This document shows, piece after piece, positions 1-7,720 of a DNA stretch of 48,132 nucleotides; the first letter of the stretch is position 1; every line of letters begins with the position of its first letter. Under the pieces are notes generated by a model, which did no database searches, was not told the origin of the DNA, and saw only the letters and a program-made list of their open reading frames with translations. A program made the translations under genes and the position numbers. Location: assembly GCA_018823135.1 (NCBI GenBank), contig JAHJJF010000102.1, positions 1 to 48,132 of the forward strand, in the 5' to 3' direction. The DNA is from Pseudomonadota bacterium. GTDB taxonomy: Bacteria; Desulfobacterota; Desulfobulbia; Desulfobulbales; CALZHT01.

Positions 1-430
1 CCTTGCGGTGTTTGATCTTCTGGTTCAGGTGCTTGCCGCGCCGGAACCAGATTTCCTGAGTGTGGGAAACCAGGAATCCGGGGTTGTCCACCATGGCCTT
101 GACCTGGATTTCAAGCTTCCGCTTATCAAACCGATCATCGTCATCGAGAAAGGCAATGTAATCTGAGCGGGCGGCTTTGATCCCGGTGTTTCTGGCTGCG
201 GCGGGGCCGGAATTTTCCCGGCGGATGTATCTGACCTTGCTCTCGTAAGCCTTGACAACTTCCGGGGTATCATCAGCCGAACCGTCATCCACCACGATTA
301 TCTCATATGGCGAATAGCTTTGCGCCAGGACCGAGTCTATGGCTTCCTGTAAAAAAGCGCTTCGGTTATACGTGGGAATGATGATACTGACGGCAGGTTT
401 TATGCTTGGAGTTTGTTCCAATCCCTTCAC
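1..430 (-). CDS. Family 2 glycosyltransferase, N-terminal part (runs off the window)
   Basis: Reading the minus strand from a GTG at 430 gives an N-terminus with the GT-A hallmarks of family 2 glycosyltransferases: VSIIIPTYNR, EIIVVDDGSADDTPE, GPAAARNTGIKAA and the metal/nucleotide-sugar motif FLDDDD. Such enzymes transfer a sugar from an NDP-sugar to surface polysaccharide, lipid or glycoprotein acceptors. The acceptor cannot be told from this fragment. An in-frame stop lies just upstream (455-457), so the start must be the GTG at 430 or the TTG at 421. The C-terminus is outside the window. It follows the biotin ligase gene after a 85-bp repeat-rich spacer and may or may not be in the same transcript. 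Confidence 0.85.
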   Translation of the reverse strand, partial: MKGLEQTPSIKPAVSIIIPTYNRSAFLQEAIDSVLAQSYSPYEIIVVDDGSADDTPEVVKAYESKVRYIRRENSGPAAARNTGIKAARSDYIAFLDDDDRFDKRKLEIQVKAMVDNPGFLVSHTQEIWFRRGKHLNQKIKHRK

Positions 431-515
431 CTTTGAGCCTTGAGCTTTCAGCGTTCAGCTTTATTCTCCTCACCCCTCACTCAGCACTCAGCACTCAGCC
501 CTCAGCACTATTCTC
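430..515. repeat. Degenerate heptanucleotide repeat tract between birA and the glycosyltransferase gene
   Basis: The spacer contains back-to-back 7-mers of the type CTCAGCA (clearest around 474-508: ctcactcagcactcagcactcagccctcagca). Further out it degrades into related words such as cttgagctttcagcgttcagc. There is no coding signal. It has the look of a replication-slippage heptamer tract; similar tracts are common in intergenic DNA of several bacterial groups. Confidence 0.7.
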
Positions 516-1448
516 TTAATCCAGATAGACAATCTCGCCGGAATGTTCGACATGAGTCGTGCCGTCATCAAGTTTCAGGACCAGCCCGCCTGAATTATCA
601 AGATCAACAACCCTTGCTTCAAACTGGGGTTTTTCAAAGACATTGAATCCGAAACGAACCCGCCGGCCGATTGAATCACTCAATTTGCGCCAACTTCTGA
701 AAAGCAGATGATCCGCTGGATTCTGCAGGTCGCGGTCATCGGATTCCTGCAGCAGGCGTTGTTCTTCAAAATGCAACAAACCGATATTCCATGAAAGGGC
801 AGCAAGGAGGCGTGCGGCAAACAAATTGAGGTCTGCCTCCCTTCCCAGAATGGTCTTCAATGAAACAGCATGGGGGGCAAGTTCGTCGGGAAAAACCGTA
901 TTGTTTACATTAATGCCGATGCCGATGAGCACATATTCTTCCCTGTGCAGATGACCGATGGCGGTTTCCGCAAGGATTCCGGCAATTTTCCTCCCCTGCA
1001 CATGGACATCATTGACCCATTTAATCGTCGCATCGAGGTCATAGCGACGCAGGGTTTCACAACAGGCAACCCCTGCAGCAAGGGGATATAATCGGGAGGT
1101 TTCGGGGAGGAGGGTATTGACCAGAACCAGGGTGAGCCAGACACCTCCGGCAGGGGCATGCCAGCTTCTTCGGAACCGCCCCTTGCCGCCGGTAAGCTCG
1201 TCGGCAAGGATTGCCATGCCGCTGGGGAAGGATGTCTCTTCATTCTCATGAATTCTGATCAACCCCCTGGCATGATCCATGCCCCGGGCAAGACTTTCAT
1301 GCATTTCGATGATCGAGCCAACATGACCGCCGTAACGGAAAACAACCTCAACCGTTTGCCGCGGCGAACCCTTCACCCGCAGGGGTATCTCTTCATCAAC
1401 TATGATCTGCCGAACAAGTGCTGGAGAAAGAGAAACGTCTACTCCCAT
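516..1448 (-). CDS. birA: Biotin--protein ligase without DNA-binding domain
   Basis: A 310-aa protein of the BirA catalytic family, which makes biotinyl-AMP and transfers biotin to a lysine of the carrier protein. The adenylate-binding loop appears as GGKGRFRRSW (87-96) in place of the usual GRGRRGR-W. KWVNDV (143-148, usual KWPNDI) and GRKIAGIL (152-159) follow, and a C-terminal SH3-like cap closes the protein. There is no N-terminal winged helix, so it should not act as the biotin repressor. The first 80 residues match E. coli BirA poorly: the usual DSTN segment reads EMHESLARGMD. The ATG overlaps the end of the biotin carrier gene by 10 bases, so the ligase is translated next to what is presumably its own substrate. 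Family call is firm; divergence is real. Confidence 0.88.
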   Translation of the reverse strand: MGVDVSLSPALVRQIIVDEEIPLRVKGSPRQTVEVVFRYGGHVGSIIEMHESLARGMDHARGLIRIHENEETSFPSGMAILADELTGGKGRFRRSWHAPAGGVWLTLVLVNTLLPETSRLYPLAAGVACCETLRRYDLDATIKWVNDVHVQGRKIAGILAETAIGHLHREEYVLIGIGINVNNTVFPDELAPHAVSLKTILGREADLNLFAARLLAALSWNIGLLHFEEQRLLQESDDRDLQNPADHLLFRSWRKLSDSIGRRVRFGFNVFEKPQFEARVVDLDNSGGLVLKLDDGTTHVEHSGEIVYLD

Positions 1449-2107
1449 TCGGCCTTGACACGCGTGATAATTTTCTGGATAAGGGGTAATTTCTCGGAAG
1501 AGCAGACCCCGATCAGCGGTTCACCCTGATCAACATTGACTCCGGGTTTAAAATACACCGAATGGATGATTCCGGGCTCGCCTGTATAATAGACCGGTGT
1601 GTCCCGCTTCATCAACGACATGACGAGAATTTCATCGCCAGGATTGACCGTCACTCCACGCTGGCCGTATTTTTCTATTTTTGATTGCGTTTCCAGCGAG
1701 AAAAAATATTTCGCCCGTTCAGGGGCGACAAAAGGAAACAGGACCTTTTTAAGGATGCTTTCAATGATTTCCTTCTTCTTCAGAGGATGCCGGATGGTAA
1801 GAATTTTTTCACCGGCCTCAACAAACTGCCCTTCAAGATCATCCCTGATCGACGAGACTTCACCGTTGGTCGATGAAAAAAATGATTTGGGATTTCTTTC
1901 CCGCTGCAGAATAAACAACAGCGAACCGGGTTTCTGAGTCCACTTGCCGCTTTTGCCTTCAACAGCATCGCCCTTGCTTACCTTAAATCTGATCCTTCCC
2001 GTATGGGTTGTATGGATATCAACATAATCATACGGGTCAGAGCGGTACTTGGTCAGCACCTCATCAAAATCTATTTCCTGCTCCATTTCATCCACGGCCA
2101 TACTCAC
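1439..2107 (-). CDS. Biotin carboxyl carrier-like protein with two barrel-sandwich halves
   Basis: A 222-aa protein read from a GTG at 2107 (AGGTGA five bases upstream), not from the internal ATG two codons later. Residues about 150-205 form a biotinyl/lipoyl fold: PGDEILVMSLMKRD, then PGIIHSVYFKPGVNVDQGEPLI. The lysine of MKR (K167) sits where the biotinylated lysine of the canonical AMKM would be. Residues about 36-108 (GRIRFKVSKGDAVEG ... GEVSSI ... VEAGEKILTI) look like a second, lysine-less hammerhead. The gene lies between the carboxyltransferase and the biotin ligase genes, which supports a role as their biotin carrier. It is not a standard AccB: it is longer, lacks the Ala/Pro-rich linker and has MKR instead of MKM. 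Biotinylation of K167 is inferred. Confidence 0.78.
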   Translation of the reverse strand: MSMAVDEMEQEIDFDEVLTKYRSDPYDYVDIHTTHTGRIRFKVSKGDAVEGKSGKWTQKPGSLLFILQRERNPKSFFSSTNGEVSSIRDDLEGQFVEAGEKILTIRHPLKKKEIIESILKKVLFPFVAPERAKYFFSLETQSKIEKYGQRGVTVNPGDEILVMSLMKRDTPVYYTGEPGIIHSVYFKPGVNVDQGEPLIGVCSSEKLPLIQKIITRVKAEWE

Positions 2108-2133
2108 TCAAATCACCTATAATAGTAACTACT

Positions 2134-2255
2134 GAGGTTGTTTAGACTATAGCCTGAAGGCTGTTAACTTTACCCAGTGATCGAACCGGAATACAAAAAA
2201 ACCGTCTCTTTCTTTTACAAAACACCCACAGCCTGTCAGCCTGAACAGTTACCTG
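2134..2255. repeat. Palindromic intergenic repeat element, copy 1
   Basis: The spacer between the carboxyltransferase and carrier genes has two inverted arms. The left arm (2134-2170) contains gaggttgtttagactat and agcctgaaggctgtt. The right arm (2223-2255) contains cacagcctgtcagcctgaa and cagttacctg. The reverse complement of the right arm follows the left arm with several mismatches. Words of the type TGTTTAGGCTGA and AGGCTGT recur at 9391-9420 and 25661-25800. The right arm overlaps the last codon and stop of the carboxyltransferase gene. Confidence 0.6.
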
Positions 2256-4504
2256 TAATAAAGATTCCGACCACCCATGGTGAGCAGAGACTTGTGCAGA
2301 TTGCGCCTGAACTCCCGGCGGTCCCAGATACCTTGTATATGTCCTCTTCTCAGAGCATTCCTGGACTTATGATAATCCGGTGGAATGTCTTCACCGGTGG
2401 TCTCCCTGATCACCCCTTCTCCGGCAAAACCGATGCGGCTTGACCGTATGGCGAACTGATAGGGCGAACAACCCAGGAAACTGGCCACCGGCCCGGCATA
2501 GGAATTGATATCATACACAACGATATACAATCCACCGTTATCTATATATTCCCGCACCGCCATGGTACATTTCGGCATCTGTACGACACCCAGGGTCCCT
2601 TCGTGGATTCTGATGCCGCCGGTTGTGTGGACATAGGCCAGAAGCGGCCGTCTGCGGATCTTGGCTGACTCGCAGGCCAGCACGAATTTCTCGCCTTCGG
2701 CAGCGCCCACCGTGCCGTTTCTGAAATTGCTGTACAGCAGAGCAACCACCAGATCGACCCCCATGACCTGCGCATCAAAGGTTATGATTGCGCTATTGCG
2801 GCCCGTCTTGCTGCACGCGGTTTTCAGCTTGCTTTCATATCCGAAAAAACCAAGGGGGTCCTTGGCGCAGATATCGGCATTGAACTCACGAAAGGAATCC
2901 TGATCAAATAGATTTTTCAGATACCATTCGTACTCAAGAGGAAAATGGTGCCCGCAGTTTTCACAGACGCCGCAGAATTCACCATAAAGGTCCGGCACCC
3001 AGAGATCCTTGCACCCGTGCTTTTCAGCATTGGGGCAGGACACGGTTCTGTCCTCATTGGCCAGATGGCTTGTATACTGCTCGCCGAATTTCAAATCTTC
3101 CTCGGCTCCGGCAGGTCGGCCGGCAACCGCCTTGACGATCTTATTCTCCGGTTTTCTGGATATGAAATTATATGCCGCACTGAACGGCGCAGAAACCTGT
3201 TTGATTAAAACAGAGCCTTCGCCGTGCACATCCTCAAACACTTTGCGCACCTGCTTCTGCTGGCTTTTGAGAACATCATAACGAAAAGAGTAATAGACCC
3301 TGGCCGCAAGTTTGGTTACTGTCCGAAAAAAAGCTGAGCTGGCTCCCTTTTTACCGTCAAATGCGTGGGTCGCCATATTCCGGTATTTCCTGGAGCGCTG
3401 GGCCAGAAGCCTTCTCACTTCATCGCTCTGCAATTCCCAGGAAATATTGAGATGCGGTTTTTCAACGGTGGGATCCTCGACCTTTTTCATTTTCACTTCA
3501 TAGGCTCTGAAGGCCCGCAGACTCTTGGTCTTCAACACCACTTCATCGGTGGCGCGAATTATCTCAAACCGCAACCGCTTGAAAAAAACAAAATCATCGC
3601 GCTTTGCTCCCAGGGGAGGCTCCTGAATTATCCGGTCAATGGTTCCAAGGCGCAGATTATCTTCGGCAGTAATCCGCAAACGCTCGGCGGTTGCCTCGAT
3701 CATTTCCTTGGGGACTTTTTCTCCCTCGCGGAATTTTCCGTCAATGGCCGCGCCGCCTTCAGGAGATATTACCGAATAATAACCATGGGAGAACATCATG
3801 CGCTGGTCGGCCATACCAATGGCCTCGGCGCCGCCGGAACCGCCCTCCGAGGTAACCGAGATCATCGGTACCCGTAATTTTGCCATGACATAGAGGTTTC
3901 TGGCAATCTGCTGGGCCGCGCCGGGATAGTCCTCCACTGGAAAAGCTCCCGGGGTAAATACATAAAAATGGATGGGAATGCCTTCGGTCTCGGCAACCCG
4001 CATGTAGCGCAGGGCCTTTTCATTGCCCCACGGTTTGGCGGAACCGCCGTTTCGGTATTCCTCGCCATGACCCTTTTCATGGCCGATGACCATGACCTGC
4101 CGGGTAACAACCCGGTTTTTAAAGCGGCGCAATATATTCGCCCGGGCAGCAACCATGGCCGGATCGATATTGATATCCTCCTCGCCGCCAAGCTCGGTGA
4201 AATCGTCATAGACGTTTTCAAGAATATCCTTGAGAGAAAAGCGCTGGGGATTACGGACAATCCGCACCCTTTCCATGGAGGTCAGGTTTTCTTCGCAGCG
4301 ATCTTCCAGAAAAGACAGGGAATCTTCAAGAGCCCGCACCTGTTCCGCAAGACCTTCAACTGTATGATCATAGAAAGAATCCCGCAGCTGATTGATTTTA
4401 CTTACAAGGCCAGCAAGGTTGCCCCATTCACTGCCTTCCTTAATCTGGGAAAGGTAGTTTATCCGCTCTTCAGCTTTGAGGAGCCGCTTTCTTAAATCTT
4501 CCAT
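2249..4504 (-). CDS. Fused acyl-CoA (acetyl-CoA) carboxylase carboxyltransferase, AccA-AccD order
   Basis: A 751-aa fusion. Residues about 1-330 resemble AccA: coiled-coil start, GHEKG (141-145), FTPGAFPVEDYPG, and the CoA/oxyanion segment EGGSGGAEAIG (220-230) followed by SVISPEGGAA. A linker of about 150 residues follows. Residues about 485-751 resemble AccD: a Cys cluster (C490, C498, C511, C514, C517) like the AccD zinc finger, then crotonase-fold motifs RNGTVGAAEGEKF and TTGGIRIHEG. The AccD signature SGGARMQEG is thus clearly altered. It should move carboxylate from carboxybiotin to an acyl-CoA. The order alpha-then-beta is the reverse of the AccD-AccA fusions known elsewhere. It lies 18 bp after accC. 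Acetyl-CoA is the likely substrate, but the altered motifs leave room for another acyl-CoA. Confidence 0.85.
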   Translation of the reverse strand: MEDLRKRLLKAEERINYLSQIKEGSEWGNLAGLVSKINQLRDSFYDHTVEGLAEQVRALEDSLSFLEDRCEENLTSMERVRIVRNPQRFSLKDILENVYDDFTELGGEEDINIDPAMVAARANILRRFKNRVVTRQVMVIGHEKGHGEEYRNGGSAKPWGNEKALRYMRVAETEGIPIHFYVFTPGAFPVEDYPGAAQQIARNLYVMAKLRVPMISVTSEGGSGGAEAIGMADQRMMFSHGYYSVISPEGGAAIDGKFREGEKVPKEMIEATAERLRITAEDNLRLGTIDRIIQEPPLGAKRDDFVFFKRLRFEIIRATDEVVLKTKSLRAFRAYEVKMKKVEDPTVEKPHLNISWELQSDEVRRLLAQRSRKYRNMATHAFDGKKGASSAFFRTVTKLAARVYYSFRYDVLKSQQKQVRKVFEDVHGEGSVLIKQVSAPFSAAYNFISRKPENKIVKAVAGRPAGAEEDLKFGEQYTSHLANEDRTVSCPNAEKHGCKDLWVPDLYGEFCGVCENCGHHFPLEYEWYLKNLFDQDSFREFNADICAKDPLGFFGYESKLKTACSKTGRNSAIITFDAQVMGVDLVVALLYSNFRNGTVGAAEGEKFVLACESAKIRRRPLLAYVHTTGGIRIHEGTLGVVQMPKCTMAVREYIDNGGLYIVVYDINSYAGPVASFLGCSPYQFAIRSSRIGFAGEGVIRETTGEDIPPDYHKSRNALRRGHIQGIWDRREFRRNLHKSLLTMGGRNLYYR

Positions 4505-4522
4505 CTAGTTAGTTTCCGTTTG

Positions 4523-5929
4523 TCAAAAAGTAAGTAACCTATCAATATTTGCACGAAGATAGGAGAGGTTTGTAATTATCGGATTGCCGGCGGCGTTCTG
4601 TCCTTCTATTATAATCTCATCGAGAAACCGACGGCCTCTCTGCTTCGCCTCGTCTATGGAATCTCCCCAGACAAGGGCCAGCGCGAGATTGGGATCATAG
4701 TCGCTGGGGATGACATAGGGCCGGTCCGAAGGGACGTGGGTATAAACCGCCGACCAACTGTGCTTGGGATATAGGAATTTTGAGATGGTGCCAATCCAGG
4801 GCGCAAACCCTCTTTGCGTATCTTCGGCAACTATGCGAAATTCTATGGTTGCCCCCTTGAACTCTATATCATTCTGGGTGTAGCCCAGTCTGTCACCAAG
4901 GGCCAGGCGGATCTGCTCCCGGATAAGATTCGGCTGTTTGCCGTGAATATAACTGAACCGTCCGGACACATCATTTTCAACCTGTATCCTGGTATTCACC
5001 TCAAGGAGATAGGGCTGACCGTCGCGGGCGACAATCCACTCCCAGGTGCCGACATTATCGTATCGGACATGGGATGCAAGACGCAGGGAATACTCGACAA
5101 TTTTATCAAGAACTTCGGATGCATTGAAATCATAGACGAAACAGCCGTCGTCAAAACCGGGCGCCGCTTCAAGACGTTTCTGGCGGCCGGTGCTCTGGAT
5201 GGTACAGTTTCTGGTGCCGAAATGCACCCGCTCGCCGTGCCGGCTGCAGGTCAACTGCACTTCAAGGTGATTATAATCCCTCAGGCATTGCTCAATCAAC
5301 ACGCCGGGGTCGCCGAATTGCCGTTTGGCATAATTCTGCACCTGGCGGTAAACCCGCCGGAACTGCTCGATGCGCTTGACCTCTTCAATGCCCATGCCAC
5401 CGCCACCTGCAGCGGCCTTTACCAGTATGGACGGGTTTTCGATCTTCCTGGCGATCTGGTCATCGAGTAATTGATCGGCAATCTCCTCAGCCTCGATTTC
5501 ATTATAAATAGGGCCGTCAGTTCCCGGGATTGTCGGAATTCCCAGGCGATTCGCAACCCGCTTGGTATTTATCTTATCACCAAGATCCCGGACAACTTCC
5601 CATTTCGGCCCGATAAAGGTAAGGGGCCGGTCACGGACAGTCACCCGTCTTGCAAAACGATAATCTTCTGAAAAAAAGCCGTAACCCGGATGAATGGCTG
5701 TGCATTTGGTGTGATCTGCAACTGAAAGGATATCATTGGGATCGGTGTAGCTTGAAATCCGCCAGACCTTGTCGCGGTTCTTCTTACTGTCAAGGTTGAG
5801 ACGAACATGTTTCGAATCCATGTCCGCATCAGTATAAACCAGGACATAATCAAGGCCCAGGTCCTTACATGCTTCCATGATTCTGAGGGCGATCTCTCCC
5901 CGGTTGGCTATTAAGACTTTATCTTTCAA
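4523..5929 (-). CDS. accC: Biotin carboxylase subunit (AccC family, divergent)
   Basis: A 468-aa ATP-grasp enzyme that carboxylates biotin with bicarbonate and ATP. It begins with KVLIANRGEIALR (4-16) and contains AIHPGYGFFSED (78-89), the glycine-rich KAAAGGGGMG (171-180), HLEVQL (221-226), and a C-terminal biotin-carboxylase domain with EFRIVAED. The start is TTG at 5929, supported by AGGA four bases upstream. Two usually invariant segments differ: the canonical CSIQRRHQK reads CTIQSTGRQK (242-251, one residue longer), and RIQVEHPV reads RIQVENDV (314-321). The Lys, Glu and Arg expected for catalysis appear retained. First gene of the accC, accAD, carrier, ligase cluster. Confidence 0.9.
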   Translation of the reverse strand: MKDKVLIANRGEIALRIMEACKDLGLDYVLVYTDADMDSKHVRLNLDSKKNRDKVWRISSYTDPNDILSVADHTKCTAIHPGYGFFSEDYRFARRVTVRDRPLTFIGPKWEVVRDLGDKINTKRVANRLGIPTIPGTDGPIYNEIEAEEIADQLLDDQIARKIENPSILVKAAAGGGGMGIEEVKRIEQFRRVYRQVQNYAKRQFGDPGVLIEQCLRDYNHLEVQLTCSRHGERVHFGTRNCTIQSTGRQKRLEAAPGFDDGCFVYDFNASEVLDKIVEYSLRLASHVRYDNVGTWEWIVARDGQPYLLEVNTRIQVENDVSGRFSYIHGKQPNLIREQIRLALGDRLGYTQNDIEFKGATIEFRIVAEDTQRGFAPWIGTISKFLYPKHSWSAVYTHVPSDRPYVIPSDYDPNLALALVWGDSIDEAKQRGRRFLDEIIIEGQNAAGNPIITNLSYLRANIDRLLTF

Positions 5930-6424
5930 GTTATCCTGCCCTCGTCAAAAATCGAATCTGAATTATCGCCCCAAGGAATATCTGAAATTCAGAGGCGGCT
6001 TACGCGTCGGCATTGTGCTTTCTAACGATGCCGACAAATTAAACTATCGTATAGGATTATTTCAATAAGTTTCAACAAAGATTAACGTCCCGGTGTCTCA
6101 GAGTGCCGCCAGCCTGATCCTTCCGGGAGGTTATTTACTGACAGTTACACGAAAATCATTTGTGGACGGATGATAAATATTTTTAATTACTCCTGGAAAA
6201 AAGAGAAATCGATATCCATGTCAGACATTACGTCTTTAAACAATAACCACAAATAAAAATAAAGGACGGCGTTATACCGATTTTAGCGCAAGACGTCAAT
6301 TTTTTTTCTTGACAAGCTGTCGTTTTTCTCTTAGCCATGAACTTTACTAACCACCTTGATTCAGTAATAAAAATCATGTTATAAAAACCATGATGACGAA
6401 CCAAGTCCTGCAAAACTAATAACA

Positions 6425-6458
6425 AAATCGCAAAAAGTCTCTCCGCGATCAACAGGGC
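6425..6458. repeat. 34-bp imperfect direct repeat, copy A
   Basis: Aligns without gaps to 6636-6669 with 27 of 34 bases identical. The shared blocks are AAATCGC, AAAGTCTC and ATCAACAGG. The copies start 211 bp apart in the same orientation inside a gene-free region. Confidence 0.6.
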
Positions 6459-6635
6459 ACGGTATTCTTGCCAGATTACCGCATTCTGCCTCGGAACCGG
6501 CCTTATTACGATATCGGCATCGTTGATAAACGAAAGTAACGAGACTTCGCGGCATGCGCGCTCTGCGAGACTCCGGAATCACGATTCGGACAAGATACAC
6601 CTATACCATAAATTATAAAAAGTTTAAATTTGATT

Positions 6636-6669
6636 AAATCGCTGAAAGTCTCGCAACAATCAACAGGTC
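6636..6669. repeat. 34-bp imperfect direct repeat, copy B
   Basis: Second copy of the element at 6425-6458, with the same AAATCGC, AAAGTCTC and ATCAACAGG blocks in the same order and spacing. It ends about 120 bp before the ybeX start. Confidence 0.6.
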
Positions 6670-6787
6670 CAGACACATTGAATCGTATCCTGACGAAGTC
6701 CCTTTTGCAATCATGCTTTTCGGTGTGCAGATACTCATGCTTCCTGGCGACTTTTACAAATAAAAACCAAGCACTTCATCAAACCTG

Positions 6788-7639
6788 ATGGACAATCCCC
6801 CTGCTCACGAATCCGGTGAATCATCACTGTTTAAACGCCTGCTTCAGTATATCGGCATAAACCGTTCCCCTGATACTGCGGAAGACCTGGAACAGGAAAT
6901 CCACGAACTTCTTGAAGAAGGCGAAGAATCCGGCCTCATCTCTTCCCGGGAAGGCCAGATGATAAGCAGCATTCTCGAATTCCGGGATACCCTTGTCCAT
7001 GAAATAATGACGCCGCGCTCTGAAATTATTTCAGCAGAAGCTTCGGAACCCATCAGTAAAATTATTTCCATAATCAACGAGAGTGGGTTTTCGCGTATCC
7101 CAATATACACGGACAATAAACCTGATGAAATTATCGGGGTTCTCCATGCAAAAGATTTGCTTACCGGTATATTTGCCGAACCTCAACCCAGTGCAGGAGA
7201 AATGGCCAAGTCGGCGTCTTTTGTTCACGAACAGCAGAAAATTGTCGATATCCTGCGTGATTTCCAGAACAATAAAAACCATATGGCCATTGTAACCGAT
7301 GAATTCGGCGGGGTGCGCGGACTGGTTACCCTTGAGGATGTTCTTGAGGAAATCGTCGGCGAAATCAATGATGAATACGACACCCTGGAGCAACCCTGGA
7401 AAATCATCAAAGACAACACCATACTCACCGACGCCAAGGTAAATGTTGAAGACATTGAATCATTTTTTAAAAACAAGCTTCCGGAAGGCCCCTATGAATC
7501 CATTGGCGGCCTGGTCATCCATAAACTCGGCCGTGTCCCGCTGAAAGGCACCGAGATTGAAATTGATGGCCTCCATATTCAAGTCATCGCGGCAACTAAG
7601 CGCCGAATACTCACCTTGAAAATTCAAAAAATCAGTTAG
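6788..7639 (+). CDS. ybeX: CBS-pair / CorC_HlyC domain protein (YbeX/CorC-like)
   Basis: A 283-aa cytoplasmic protein. An acidic N-terminal helical region (EDLEQEIHELLEEGEESG) leads into FRDTLVHEIMTPRSEI, the standard entry to a CBS pair (about 70-195, with HMAIVTDEFGGVRGLVTLEDVLEEIVGEI). A CorC_HlyC / transporter-associated domain follows (about 205-283). It has no membrane DUF21 domain, so it is the short YbeX-type. In E. coli, ybeX sits with lnt, phoH(ybeZ) and ybeY and is tied to magnesium homeostasis and ribosome function. Here lnt follows after 81 bp, and phoH and ybeY lie about 6 kb downstream. The start ATG has no clear Shine-Dalgarno. Confidence 0.9.
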   Translation: MDNPPAHESGESSLFKRLLQYIGINRSPDTAEDLEQEIHELLEEGEESGLISSREGQMISSILEFRDTLVHEIMTPRSEIISAEASEPISKIISIINESGFSRIPIYTDNKPDEIIGVLHAKDLLTGIFAEPQPSAGEMAKSASFVHEQQKIVDILRDFQNNKNHMAIVTDEFGGVRGLVTLEDVLEEIVGEINDEYDTLEQPWKIIKDNTILTDAKVNVEDIESFFKNKLPEGPYESIGGLVIHKLGRVPLKGTEIEIDGLHIQVIAATKRRILTLKIQKIS

Positions 7640-7720
7640 CATTCATCCGGAAGCTATAGGTTCCGGATGGGAACCAGTTAATTACTGTCTGTCCACCAGC
7701 GAGCCACGCCCATTAGTTAT

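Larger units (their letters stand above)
5930..6787. other. Long intergenic region between divergent accC and ybeX
   Basis: About 860 bp without a convincing gene; the short open frames on the minus strand lack ribosome sites and recognisable sequence. It must hold promoters for accC (minus) and ybeX (plus). It also contains a 34-bp imperfect direct repeat (6425-6458 and 6636-6669). Between the copies, GAGACT words in the opposite sense (6540-6547, 6570-6578) can pair with AAGTCTC in each copy, so folded RNA or DNA is possible. Confidence 0.6.

Noticed and set aside
25-288. 87-codon frame on the minus strand at the window start
   Set aside because: It is the wrong frame of the glycosyltransferase, whose true frame carries clear GT2 motifs.
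430-515. CRISPR-like repeats
   Set aside because: The units are 7-mers without spacers, so this is a short tandem tract.
4814-5470. 218-codon frame on the plus strand opposite accC
   Set aside because: Antisense shadow of a strongly conserved enzyme; no independent ribosome site or recognisable sequence.
6228-6600. Two short minus-strand frames in the accC-ybeX gap
   Set aside because: No ribosome sites, low-complexity composition, and they overlap each other.
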